In this document: one piece after another, positions 14,295 to 21,768 of the stretch
How positions within the stretch are numbered: the first letter of the stretch is position 1
Layout: every line of letters starts with the position of its first letter
NCBI GenBank assembly: GCA_904502075.1
Contig: CAJGDL010000008.1
Coordinates: forward strand, 1 to 22,542
Direction: 5' to 3'
DNA from: an uncultured Alistipes sp.
Lineage (GTDB): Bacteria; Bacteroidota; Bacteroidia; Bacteroidales; Rikenellaceae
Length of the DNA stretch: 22,542 bases
The notes under the pieces: model-generated
Database searches by the model: none
The model's input: only the letters and a program-made list of their open reading frames with translations
What the model was told of the DNA's origin: nothing
Program-made: the position numbers and the translations under genes

Positions 14295-14909
14295 ATGCAG
14301 CAAGACCCCACGAAACGGACTGCCCCCTTTGAGATGCAGCCCCTGCCCTATGCGAAGGAGGCTTTGGCTCCCGCCATCTCGGCCGAAACCCTGGACTACC
14401 ACTACGGTAAGCACTACAAGGCCTATGTCGAAAAACTCAACGAGTTGGTGCGCAACACCCCTTTTCAGACGATGAACCTCGAGCAGATTATCTGCGATGC
14501 CGAGGGGCCGATCTTCAATAATGCGGCCCAAGTGTGGAACCATGAGTTCTATTTCGACACCCTTTCGCCCGAGGCACACCACGAACCCTCGGGTGATTTC
14601 CGCGAGGCGGTGGATCGTTGGTTTGGGTCGTTTGCCCTACTGAAGGAGGCCCTGACGAAGGCTTGTCTTTCGCTCTTCGGGTCGGGTTGGGTCTGGCTCG
14701 TGGAGGAGGAGTCGGGGCGTTTGGCCATCGTCAGCGAGCCCAATGCCGGAAATCCATTGCGTTATCACATGCGCCCGCTCTTGGCCATTGATGTGTGGGA
14801 GCACGCCTACTACATCGACTACCGCAATCGGCGCGCCAAGGCCATCGAGGCGATCTGGCCCTTGATTGATTGGCAGGCCGTGGGGGCGCGTTATGTGGCG
14901 CACGATTGA
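14295..14909 (+). CDS. sodB: superoxide dismutase, Fe-type
   Basis: It converts superoxide to oxygen and hydrogen peroxide in the cytoplasm. From ATG 14295 the product has 204 residues. Metal ligands are His36 (YHYGKHY), His83 (NNAAQVWNHEF), Asp166 and His170 (DVWEHAYYIDYRN). The glutamine in NNAAQ, with alanine in PNAGNP, is the arrangement of E. coli FeSOD rather than MnSOD, though Bacteroidales enzymes can be cambialistic. Start choice: PFEMQPLPYAKEAL aligns with E. coli FELPALPYAKDAL, so ATG 14334 is too short. ATG 14256 or 14217 would add a hydrophobic leader (MIHLLFTFLTLFF) and is less likely, but cannot be excluded. The upstream tract is full of palindromes. Confidence 0.92.
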   Translation: MQQDPTKRTAPFEMQPLPYAKEALAPAISAETLDYHYGKHYKAYVEKLNELVRNTPFQTMNLEQIICDAEGPIFNNAAQVWNHEFYFDTLSPEAHHEPSGDFREAVDRWFGSFALLKEALTKACLSLFGSGWVWLVEEESGRLAIVSEPNAGNPLRYHMRPLLAIDVWEHAYYIDYRNRRAKAIEAIWPLIDWQAVGARYVAHD

Positions 14910-14982
14910 TGCACAAGGAGGCTTCGACATGGGGCGGGGTTGGCAGCAAATAGATGCCAACCCTTACTATTTGGCTGAAAAT

Positions 14983-15014
14983 CTTGGAGGATAGAAAAAA
15001 AATCCCTACTTTTG
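14983..15014 (+). promoter_or_regulatory. promoter of the fimbrillin-like pair
   Basis: CTTG (14983-14986), a 20-bp spacer and TACTTTTG (15007-15014) fit the Bacteroidetes consensus with one mismatch in the -33 box. The transcript would start near 15021, leaving a leader of about 55 nt. Confidence 0.7.
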
Positions 15015-15076
15015 TACGAATGTTATGTTGTGAGATAGAAATAACTGAATAATCTTTTTAATTAAACTCATTAGCT

Positions 15077-16297
15077 ATGAAAAAGTTTTTCTTTTCGGTA
15101 GTTGCCTTGGTGGGTCTCTTCCTGACCTCGTGCGGCAATGATCCCGCGCAGGAGGTAGCTCCTGCAACGAAAGAGGGCAAGGAGATCTCGCTCCAGGCAT
15201 CGATGGCCGACTTTACGCGTGCCACCGACACCGCCTTTGAGCAGGGCGACCAGATCGGTCTCTTCATCTTCAACCCCGAGGCTTACCTCTCGAACGTAGC
15301 CTACACGTTCGGTGCCAACGGCTTTGCTGCCGCTTCGAAGCAGGTGTGGTACGAGGACGAGACCTTGGAGTCGCAGGTGGTAGCCTACTATCCCTATAGC
15401 GCCACGGTGGGCACCTTCACGGTGGCTGCCGCTCAGACCTCGCACGCCGCCTACACGGCCAGCGACCTGATGGTGGCTTCGACGACCGCTACCCCGACCG
15501 AGAACGCCATCACCCTCCCCTTCCAGCACATGCTCTCGAAGGTGAACCTTACGGTGGTAAACGAGACCGACGATGCTGTGGCAAGCGTATGCTTTGCCAA
15601 TGTGGCCGGCCAGGTTGCCTATGAGGTGAAGAATGCTGCCGAGACGCTGAAGGCTTCGGGCTCGATGACCATCGAGGCCGGTCTGCTGGAGGATGGCACC
15701 TATACGCTGATTATGGCTCCCCAGACCGTGGCTCCCAAGATGGTGATCACCACGGAGTCGGGTCAGCAGTACAACTTCAAGGTGGAGAACGCCGTGGAGT
15801 TCAAGGCCGGTACGGTATCGACCGCTTCGGTGAAGATCGAGAAGCCCGAGGAGCCGCTGCCCCCCACGCCTCCCACGCCCGATCCTATCGAGGTTGTGAT
15901 CGACTGGACGATCGCCGACTGGGCCGAGGGTGAGGAGCTCAACTTCGTGCAGAGCGAGGAGGAGATTGTCGTTCCCGAGAATAAGATTTATTTGCAGCCC
16001 AATGCAAACTGGATGGTAGATGGTGCTCGCTTTGCTGCTTACTTCTGGTTTGAGGCTGGTGATGCTTGGGTTTCGATGACCGCTTCGGCTACTGCCGGTA
16101 TCTATGAGTGTGAGGTTCCTGCCGGTGCAGCAGGCATGCTCTTCTGCCGTATGAACCCCGGTACAACGGAGAACACTTGGGACAACAAGTGGAACCAGAC
16201 CGCTGACCTGACCGTTCCGACCGACGATAAGGTGCTTTATGTGGTCCCCGATGATGTTTGGGATAACTCGGACAACACGAATTGGAAGACCCTCTAA
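15077..16297 (+). CDS. fimbrillin-like lipoprotein with C-terminal CBM26-like module
   Basis: The 406-residue product is a lipoprotein: signal peptide with lipobox LTSC, Cys19. Residues about 35-260 look like a fimbrillin/Mfa-type domain (SMADFTRATDTAFEQGDQIG, VVAYYPYS, TASDLMVAS, LPFQHMLSKVNLTVVNE, YTLIMAPQT). A proline-rich linker follows (about 262-273, PEEPLPPTPPTPDP). The C-terminal part (about 305-406) has IYLQPNANWMVDGARFAAYF, WVSMTAS and LFCRMNPGTTENTWDNKWNQ. I associate that pattern with starch-binding modules of the CBM26 kind, but this is from memory. It may be a surface or pilus-associated adhesin. It pairs with a paralogue 99 bp downstream. Codon use shifts near 15985, where the last module begins. 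Confidence 0.85.
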   Translation: MKKFFFSVVALVGLFLTSCGNDPAQEVAPATKEGKEISLQASMADFTRATDTAFEQGDQIGLFIFNPEAYLSNVAYTFGANGFAAASKQVWYEDETLESQVVAYYPYSATVGTFTVAAAQTSHAAYTASDLMVASTTATPTENAITLPFQHMLSKVNLTVVNETDDAVASVCFANVAGQVAYEVKNAAETLKASGSMTIEAGLLEDGTYTLIMAPQTVAPKMVITTESGQQYNFKVENAVEFKAGTVSTASVKIEKPEEPLPPTPPTPDPIEVVIDWTIADWAEGEELNFVQSEEEIVVPENKIYLQPNANWMVDGARFAAYFWFEAGDAWVSMTASATAGIYECEVPAGAAGMLFCRMNPGTTENTWDNKWNQTADLTVPTDDKVLYVVPDDVWDNSDNTNWKTL

Positions 16298-16310
16298 TTA
16301 ACCTTGAGAG

Positions 16311-16370
16311 AGAAGATGTTAAATCTTCTTGAAAAGGGCATAGGCCGGCAGACTTTGATCGGTCTGCCGG
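16311..16370 (+). promoter_or_regulatory. two intercistronic hairpins between the lipoprotein genes
   Basis: A small stem AGAAGAT/ATCTTCT (16311-16317, 16323-16329) is followed by a strong one, CCGGCAGAC/GTCTGCCGG (16345-16353, 16362-16370) with an 8-nt loop. No T tract follows, so they more likely tune mRNA stability or relative expression of the two genes than end transcription. Confidence 0.5.
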
Positions 16371-16396
16371 TCACAAAACTAAAAACAAAGAGAAAG

Positions 16397-17641
16397 ATGA
16401 AAAAGTGTTTGTTTACGATGGTTGCATTGGCGGGGCTTCTCTTCGTCGCGTGCCACACCGAGCAGGAGTTGACCCCTGAGCAGTCTCATTCGACAGCGAA
16501 GGCGCTCTCGCTTTCGACCGCCATGGCCGACTTTACGCGTGCCACCGACACCGCCTTTGAAGCGGGCGATGCGTTTGGTTTGTATATGCTGCTGCCCGAT
16601 GCCTACCTGGAGGCTGATCCCCTGGTGAAGAAGGCCCACTTCGACAACCTCTGTTTTGAGGTGGCCGAGGGGGGTGCTTTGAGCTGTGATGCGAATGGCG
16701 ATGGGCTGATTGACGAGTTGGATAAGCTCTTCTGGTATGCCGACGAGCGCTACACGGCCGACCTGGTGGCCTACTACCCCTACGATGCCGAGAAGGCCTA
16801 CAGCCATGCGATCGGTGAGCTGATGTCGTTCCATGTCGAGGCCGACCAGACCTCCTGGGAGAACTACACAGCCAGCGACCTGATGTTGGCCCGCCTGCAG
16901 TCGGCCCCTACGGAGGAAACCTTAACGCTCCCCTTCCGCCACCAACTCTCGAAGGTGGTGGTGACGGTGAACAACGAGTTGGGCGAGGAGATCTCGGATC
17001 TTTGGTTTGCCAATGTCTATGGTGCGGTGCAGTATAATATCGAGACCCTCGATCTGATGACGGTCAGCAAGTATCAGGGTACGATTCGCGCCTTCCGCGA
17101 GCCGACCCGCGCTACGGAGACCTTCCGTTTGATTTTGGCTCCGCATGACAATGTGAAACCCACGCTGATGGTAACGACTGCCTCCGAGAAGCAGTACACC
17201 TTCCACCTGGAGCAGGCCGTGGCCTTTGCTTCGGGGAAGCAGTACACCGCAACCATTACCCTCAATTCGGAGAGCACCTCGACCGAATTCACCCCCGAGA
17301 TCACCCAGTGGGTGGGCGACGAGCAGTTTGTCTTCGTTCCTCGCGAGAGCAAGTGGGGTGTGATAGGCACCTTCAACAATTGGGGCAGCGATGTGATGAT
17401 GACCGAGGTGGCCGAGGGGATCTTCGAGGCCGAGGTGGAGTTTGCCGGTGCCGCCGAGTTCAAGGTGCGCTACAACAAGAGTTGGGGTACGAATCGCGGT
17501 CTGAAGAGCGGTTCGACGGTGCAGCCCGGAAATGAGTATGCCGTATCGCAGGGTGGTAACAACCTCTCGATCAACCACACGGGCCGTTGCAAGATTACTT
17601 ACGATGCCAACCGTGAGGTGATTGCGATCGCAGCCTTGTAA
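16397..17641 (+). CDS. fimbrillin-like lipoprotein with SusE/F-like C-terminal module
   Basis: The product from ATG 16397 has 414 residues and a lipoprotein signal with lipobox FVAC, Cys19. An upstream in-frame ATG (16304) lies ahead of the signal peptide and is rejected. The N-terminal 290 residues resemble its upstream neighbour (MADFTRATDTAFEAGDAFGL, DLVAYYPYD, TASDLMLARL, LPFRHQLSKVVVTVNNE, FRLILAPHD). The last 105 residues hold WGVIGTFNNWGSDVMMTE, then FKVRYNKSWGTNRG, the pattern of SusE/SusF or glycogen-binding beta-sandwich modules. Probably surface-exposed and glycan-binding (inference). It ends 21 bp before a bidirectional terminator. Confidence 0.86.
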   Translation: MKKCLFTMVALAGLLFVACHTEQELTPEQSHSTAKALSLSTAMADFTRATDTAFEAGDAFGLYMLLPDAYLEADPLVKKAHFDNLCFEVAEGGALSCDANGDGLIDELDKLFWYADERYTADLVAYYPYDAEKAYSHAIGELMSFHVEADQTSWENYTASDLMLARLQSAPTEETLTLPFRHQLSKVVVTVNNELGEEISDLWFANVYGAVQYNIETLDLMTVSKYQGTIRAFREPTRATETFRLILAPHDNVKPTLMVTTASEKQYTFHLEQAVAFASGKQYTATITLNSESTSTEFTPEITQWVGDEQFVFVPRESKWGVIGTFNNWGSDVMMTEVAEGIFEAEVEFAGAAEFKVRYNKSWGTNRGLKSGSTVQPGNEYAVSQGGNNLSINHTGRCKITYDANREVIAIAAL

Positions 17642-17661
17642 GGGCCGGTTTCCGATACCGC

Positions 17662-17706
17662 AAAAAATTAGGAGTTTGACTTCAAAAGTCAAACTCCTAA
17701 TTTTTT
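17662..17706. terminator. bidirectional terminator between convergent genes
   Basis: A perfect 21-bp stem (17662-17682 with 17686-17706, including AGGAGTTTGACTT) closes a 3-nt loop. It has A6 at one end and T6 at the other, so it works as a terminator on both strands. It separates the second fimbrillin-like gene from the convergent DPP IV gene. Confidence 0.92.
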
Positions 17707-17723
17707 GATGCTTTGCTCGAAGA

Positions 17724-19859
17724 TTAGAGGAACTCGAGGGTGTAGTCCAACATCTTGACGCGCACGTTGCGGCGGTCGTCGGGCATCATCGAGTGGTTCT
17801 GATCGGGGTAGATCATCATGTCGTAGCGGGCCCCATCGCGGTTGAGGCGGCGAGCCATCTCCATCACATTCTGCACATGGACATTGTCATCGCCCGTGCC
17901 GTGGATCAGTAGCAGGCGTGTGCGAGGCGAGAGTTTCTCCTCGAAGTTCAGAGGCGAGTTCTCGTCATAGCCAGCGGGGAAATCCTGTGGCAGACCGTTG
18001 TAGGTCTCGGTGTAGACCGAGTCGTAGTAACGCCACGAGGTGACAGGGGCCACCGAGATTACCATCTTGAAGAGGCCATGGCCCTTCAGGGCGCAACTCA
18101 AGGACATGAAGCCACCATACGACCAACCGTAGATACCAATGCGGTCGCCATCCACATAGGGCTGTGCCGCCCAATAGCGGGCAAAGGAGAGTTGATCCTC
18201 CACCTCGCGACGACCCAGGTCGCCGTAGGTCTGTTTCTTGAACGCCTCGCCACGGAATCCCGTGCCGCGGGCATCGATGCAGGCGACCAGGTAGCCCTCC
18301 AGGGCCAGAGCCTCAGTCCAGTCGGGACGCCAACGGTCGGTTACCTCCTGTGAGCCGGGGCCCGAGTATTGGGTCAGTAGCACGGGGTAGCGCTTCGTGG
18401 GGTCGAAATTGAGGGGCTTCACCACCCAGGCGTTGAGCTCGTCGCCTCGTTCGGTGCGGAACATAAAGAACTCGCGCGTGGGAACGGCTTGGGCTGCCAC
18501 CGCCTCATGGGCCGGCGACTCGCCTTGCGAGAGGGTGCGCACCAATTCACCCTTGTTTCCCTCGCGCAGGGTGATCTGCGTGGGCTGCGTGGCCGAGGAG
18601 TAGCTGTCGATGAAGTAGCTCATGTCGGCACTCGGCAGGATGGCGTGCCACCCCTCACCCTGTGTGAGACGTATTTTTCCCGTCCCCTTGAGGTTGATGC
18701 GGTAGAGGTCGCGGCGCGTGGAGCCTTGCTCCGTGGAGGTGTACCAAACACCGCGCTTGTCGGCATGGAGTACCGAAACCACCTCCCATTCGCCAGCAGT
18801 CAGGGGCTTCAGGCGACCCTTCTCGATGCTGTGGAGGTAGAGGTGCCACCATCCCGTGGAGGTCTCCTCGCGGACGATGAAGCGGTCTTGGTCGATGAAA
18901 CGCACCACCTCGCCGATCGGACGCTCCACATAGCGGGGCGACGATTCGTGGTAGATCACGCGCTGCTCCTCGGCACGATCCAGGATCACCTCGAAGAGGC
19001 GCTGGCGACGATCCACGCGGTAGAAGAAGAGTTCTCCGGCGGGGGTCCAACCGAGGTTGGGGATGTACTGATCCGGCTCGCTTCCCGTGTCGATTTGGCT
19101 CTTCTCACCCGTTGCGAGGTCGTAGAGCCAAAGACTGATCACCGAGTTTTTGTCCCCGGCCTTGGGGTATTTGAAGGTGTAGGCACGGTTGTAGAGCGTG
19201 CCATCGAAGCGCATCATCTCAAAGAGGGGTACCTCGCTCTCGTCGAAGCGCAGGTAGGCCACCTTTTGGCTGTCGGGCGAGAAGGCGAAGCCCTTCGTGA
19301 AACCGAACTCCTCCTCGTAGACCCAGTCGGTCGTGCCGTTGATGACGTGGTTCCAGAGGCCGTCATCGGTCAGGCGCAGGGTCTTACGCTCCTTCAGGTC
19401 GAAGATGTAGAGGTCGTTGCGACTCGAAAAGAGAACCTTTTCGCCATCGGGCGAGAGGATGGCATCACGCTTTTCGGCGATTTCGGGCGAAACCTCCACA
19501 GCCTCCCCCTCCACCACGCATACGAGGCGATCCACCCAAAAGGAGTGGCGGTAGATAGGATGGGCTCCGTAGCTTACAAGAATCGAACCGTTCGGTGCTA
19601 CGGTGTAGTCCGAGACCCCCTTGCCAGCACGGTAGAGCTCGGTGGTGGAGTTGTCGGCATAGGCGATCTGCTCGATGCGCTCGCCCGCCAGGCGGGTGTA
19701 GTGTTTGCCATCGGCCATCGGGACCACCATGCCCGTGGTCGGAACGATGTTCCAACGCTCGTAGTGGTCATAGAGCGCATTGGCGCGCTCGAAGGTGCTC
19801 TGGGCCCAGAGCGTGGCACTCGTCAGGAGTGCAAAAAGGGTTGTCAGTAGTCTATACAT
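17724..19859 (-). CDS. dipeptidyl peptidase IV, S9 family
   Basis: It releases X-Pro (or X-Ala) dipeptides from the N-termini of peptides, probably in the periplasm or at the surface. From ATG 19859 the product has 711 residues with a signal peptide (MYRLLTTLFALLTSATLWAQ). An upstream start at 19922 would bury that signal behind a polar stretch. The beta-propeller domain (about 60-460) carries the DWVYEEEFGF motif, whose glutamates (182-183) bind the substrate amino group in true DPP IV. The hydrolase domain has the triad Ser580 (GWSYGG), Asp657 (GTGDDNVH) and His689 (DQNHSMM), plus WRYYDSVYTE. It is 103 bp downstream of the hypothetical gene on the same strand. No -7 box was seen in that gap, so co-transcription is possible. 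Confidence 0.93.
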   Translation of the reverse strand: MYRLLTTLFALLTSATLWAQSTFERANALYDHYERWNIVPTTGMVVPMADGKHYTRLAGERIEQIAYADNSTTELYRAGKGVSDYTVAPNGSILVSYGAHPIYRHSFWVDRLVCVVEGEAVEVSPEIAEKRDAILSPDGEKVLFSSRNDLYIFDLKERKTLRLTDDGLWNHVINGTTDWVYEEEFGFTKGFAFSPDSQKVAYLRFDESEVPLFEMMRFDGTLYNRAYTFKYPKAGDKNSVISLWLYDLATGEKSQIDTGSEPDQYIPNLGWTPAGELFFYRVDRRQRLFEVILDRAEEQRVIYHESSPRYVERPIGEVVRFIDQDRFIVREETSTGWWHLYLHSIEKGRLKPLTAGEWEVVSVLHADKRGVWYTSTEQGSTRRDLYRINLKGTGKIRLTQGEGWHAILPSADMSYFIDSYSSATQPTQITLREGNKGELVRTLSQGESPAHEAVAAQAVPTREFFMFRTERGDELNAWVVKPLNFDPTKRYPVLLTQYSGPGSQEVTDRWRPDWTEALALEGYLVACIDARGTGFRGEAFKKQTYGDLGRREVEDQLSFARYWAAQPYVDGDRIGIYGWSYGGFMSLSCALKGHGLFKMVISVAPVTSWRYYDSVYTETYNGLPQDFPAGYDENSPLNFEEKLSPRTRLLLIHGTGDDNVHVQNVMEMARRLNRDGARYDMMIYPDQNHSMMPDDRRNVRVKMLDYTLEFL

Positions 19860-19930
19860 AAATTCAAAATTGCGAATCGTTGGTTGGCTTGGATGGCCTG
19901 TCCATCGGCGCAGCCCATTCAAGAGATAAG

Positions 19931-19948
19931 GCGGTAAAAAAATACCGC
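19931..19948. repeat. short hairpin with A/T loop
   Basis: GCGGTA and TACCGC are exact complements around a run of A residues (T on the minus strand). It lies between the minus-strand genes, 15 bp after the stop of the hypothetical gene. The T run is inside the loop, not after the stem, so terminator activity is doubtful. Confidence 0.4.
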
Positions 19949-19962
19949 ATCGAATCGAAAAA

Positions 19963-20649
19963 TTAGATGTCGTCGACGTTGAAGTCGTAGTCCAATCGCT
20001 TGCCGGTGATGAACTTCGAGTTGTCCATGCGCGTGTTGAACTGGTCTACGGTTACGCGCTTCGATTTTTCGTAGGGGGGCAACAGCAGGTCGAAGCCGAG
20101 GGCGTAGTTGATCGCCGCCTCGAGGATCGAAACCAAGGCTCCACGGTCGATCTCACGCATGCCAAAGTCCTTGGCGCGCACCAGCGTCTGACGCTTTCCC
20201 TCGACAAAGAACATCCGCTCGCGGTTGATAAACAGACGGCCGATCAGGTAGCCCTCGTCGGCATTGCGGTTGAACTTGAACGAATCGGAGAGGAAGTTGT
20301 AGATGTTGATCACACCGCAATAGGTGTTGTCGGGTTCGGCTTGCACATAGGGGTTCTCCCAGATGACATGGTTGGTCTCGAATTCGAAGACGTTGGTGTG
20401 CATCTGGAAGATCAAGAGGTCGCTTGCCACCTGCAACTGCGCCTCAAACTTGCCGCGGTCGCGGTACTCAATCCTTACGCGTTTGTCAATGCGACCCTCC
20501 ATGTCGTCCTCCATCTCGGAGGCCATCTCCAAAAGGGTGTCCTTGAGTTCGTTGAAAATAAAGAAGGTGTTGTCGAATACCTTCTGCTTGAGAGCCGATT
20601 TCTTGATGATCGTCTCTTCGATGCGTGCTCTGAGTGGGCTGATCTCCAT
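19963..20649 (-). CDS. conserved-looking hypothetical protein
   Basis: I do not recognise a named family. From ATG 20649 the product has 228 residues, no signal peptide and no membrane helix, and is rich in charged residues. It starts MEISPLRARIEETIIKKSAL with a likely helical, coiled-coil-prone N-terminus. The middle is mixed (FEAQLQVASDLLIFQMHTNV, CGVINIYNFLSDSFKFNRNA, GYLIGRLFINRERMFFVEGK) and the C-terminus ends in KFITGKRLDYDFNVDDI. Codon use matches its neighbours and the product reads as a normal folded cytosolic protein. Start choice: the upstream in-frame ATG at 20706 overlaps a -7 box, so 20649 is preferred. DPP IV follows 103 bp downstream. Confidence 0.85.
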   Translation of the reverse strand: MEISPLRARIEETIIKKSALKQKVFDNTFFIFNELKDTLLEMASEMEDDMEGRIDKRVRIEYRDRGKFEAQLQVASDLLIFQMHTNVFEFETNHVIWENPYVQAEPDNTYCGVINIYNFLSDSFKFNRNADEGYLIGRLFINRERMFFVEGKRQTLVRAKDFGMREIDRGALVSILEAAINYALGFDLLLPPYEKSKRVTVDQFNTRMDNSKFITGKRLDYDFNVDDI

Positions 20650-20703
20650 AATATTCTCTTTTCGTTGGCTTGCGGGCGATGTTTTGCCGTCCGCAATCGT
20701 TAG

Positions 20704-20711
20704 CAAAGTTA
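20704..20711 (-). promoter_or_regulatory. -7 box for the hypothetical gene
   Basis: TAACTTTG on the minus strand matches TAnnTTTG and lies about 55 bp ahead of ATG 20649. The -33 position reads GTTC rather than TTTG, so the promoter is imperfect. Confidence 0.5.
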
Positions 20712-20754
20712 CACATTATATTTCAGATAGGGAACAGCGAACGAAAATTTTTCT

Positions 20755-20762
20755 TATCTTTG
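20755..20762 (+). promoter_or_regulatory. -7 box upstream of the HTH gene
   Basis: TATCTTTG matches TAnnTTTG, but no TTTG lies 19-21 bp upstream. If used, it would give a long leader to ATG 20983. Confidence 0.4.
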
Positions 20763-20982
20763 CTTTCGATCTCCTCTTTTTGGGGTAGATCCATAGGAAT
20801 AAAAAAGCGCATCGGCTTTTTTCTTGCCATCGGAACTTGGACACTTTCGTATGGAGCAGGGAATGAAAGTTGGTGTTTATGCCGTTTACGGCGTGAACAT
20901 TTCTTTTCTTCTGCTCCAAGGTAGTCCAAGACCGCGATGGCGAATGAGGAAGTGGCTCACGCTGTTTTTGTTGCGGTACGGA

Positions 20983-21222
20983 ATGATACATATTGGAAAT
21001 TTGATTAAGGAGGAGCTTCGCCGGCAAGGGCGTTCGGTGGGGTGGTTCGCAAAGGAACTCTATTGCGACCGAACCAATGTGTACGATATCTTCAAACGAC
21101 AGAGTCTCGATACGGCCCTCCTGCTTCGAATCTCTCAACTTTTGCAACACAACTTTTTCCAATACTATGTGGTGCAAATCGACCCTTCTTGCCCCTCGCC
21201 TCGGGATCGGGTGTCGAAATAA
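20983..21222 (+). CDS. small helix-turn-helix DNA-binding protein
   Basis: The 79-residue product from ATG 20983 (MIHIGNLIKEELRRQGRSVG, then WFAKELYCDRTNVYDIFKRQ, SLDTALLLRISQLLQHNFFQ) fits a compact XRE/Cro-like fold. Helices are at about 4-14, 18-25 (W-FAKEL) and 29-37 (recognition, RTNVYDIF), followed by LDTALLLRISQLL. Proteins with this wording are common in Bacteroidetes and begin at the equivalent methionine, which supports this start over ATG 20824. Targets are unknown. It may regulate itself or the downstream lipoprotein, but nothing in the sequence shows that. Confidence 0.8.
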   Translation: MIHIGNLIKEELRRQGRSVGWFAKELYCDRTNVYDIFKRQSLDTALLLRISQLLQHNFFQYYVVQIDPSCPSPRDRVSK

Positions 21223-21283
21223 TCTCTACAGATTGTAGAATACTCCTCTACGCAAGCGAAGGCATTGTCGCTGAAAACCTTTC

Positions 21284-21291
21284 TACCTTTG
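21284..21291 (+). promoter_or_regulatory. -7 box of the small lipoprotein gene
   Basis: TACCTTTG is a perfect TAnnTTTG box 46 bp ahead of the ATG at 21338. The nearest -33-like element, ATTG at 21264-21267, has only a 16-bp spacer, so the -33 box is poor. Confidence 0.55.
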
Positions 21292-21337
21292 TGATAGATT
21301 TATCAAACACTATTATTAACCCTAAAAAACGAAAGGT

Positions 21338-21694
21338 ATGAAAATTTGGAAACTGATGATGATGCTCTTTGTATTGAGCGCAACGAGCGTGGCCTTTACG
21401 GCATGCGACAAGGAGGACAAAGACGAGCAGGCGGCGCAGAGTCAGAATGCGCTGATTGTTGGCACTTGGGTTGATGTTGAGTCGGATTGGACTTTGACAT
21501 TTAATGCCAATTCTACCTATACGGAGCGTGTTCCTTCTGAAGGTTACTATGGGGGTGGAACCTATACTTTTGATGGCAAGACAATCTATATGTCAGACGA
21601 GGATTATGAAACTTGGGTTGCCACTTATGAGTCGCGTCGAGATGTGATTGTCTATGAAGAAGGCACGGAATTTATTCGTGCCGGCAAGAAGTAA
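21338..21694 (+). CDS. small lipoprotein, lipocalin-like
   Basis: The 118-residue product has a lipoprotein signal (MKIWKLMMMLFVLSATSVAF, lipobox FTAC, Cys23) and a highly charged spacer (DKEDKDEQAAQSQ). A compact domain of about 80 residues then begins LIVGTWVDVESDWTLTFNAN. The GTW start and alternating strands (GTYTFDGKTIYM) resemble the lipocalin-like domains of many small Bacteroidetes lipoproteins. The binding partner is unknown. Codons in the mature part are more AT-rich than in the neighbouring genes. It ends at a strong terminator. Confidence 0.85.
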   Translation: MKIWKLMMMLFVLSATSVAFTACDKEDKDEQAAQSQNALIVGTWVDVESDWTLTFNANSTYTERVPSEGYYGGGTYTFDGKTIYMSDEDYETWVATYESRRDVIVYEEGTEFIRAGKK

Positions 21695-21708
21695 ATTCTC
21701 TTTATTTG

Positions 21709-21756
21709 CAACAAAAGGACTCGCCTCCATGGAGGCGAGTCCTTTTGTTGTTTTTT
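21709..21756 (+). terminator. strong terminator, perfect 42-nt palindrome plus T tract
   Basis: Bases 21709-21750 are a perfect palindrome (half-site CAACAAAAGGACTCGCCTCC and its complement meeting at ATGG), followed by six T (21751-21756). The short A-rich outer arm could also serve the convergent cell-wall hydrolase gene. Confidence 0.9.
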
Positions 21757-21768
21757 ATCCGGGATATT

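Larger units (their letters stand above)
20650..20982. other. divergent intergenic region with two -7 boxes and a small hairpin
   Basis: This stretch of about 330 bp separates the minus-strand hypothetical gene from the plus-strand HTH gene. On the minus strand TAACTTTG (20711-20704) fits a -7 box for the hypothetical gene. On the plus strand TATCTTTG (20755-20762) fits one for the HTH gene, giving a leader of over 200 nt. Neither has a good TTTG -33 box. A hairpin AAAAAAGC/GCTTTTTT (20801-20808, 20815-20822) lies in that leader. The plus frame is open from ATG 20824, but its first 53 codons look non-coding. Confidence 0.55.

Noticed and set aside
18489..19850. 453-codon plus-strand frame over the DPP IV gene
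   Set aside because: The minus strand carries the full S9 triad, Glu motif and signal peptide. The plus product is compositionally odd.
20824..20982. Longer start for the HTH gene
   Set aside because: The first 53 codons lack conserved character, and family members begin at the methionine equivalent to 20983.
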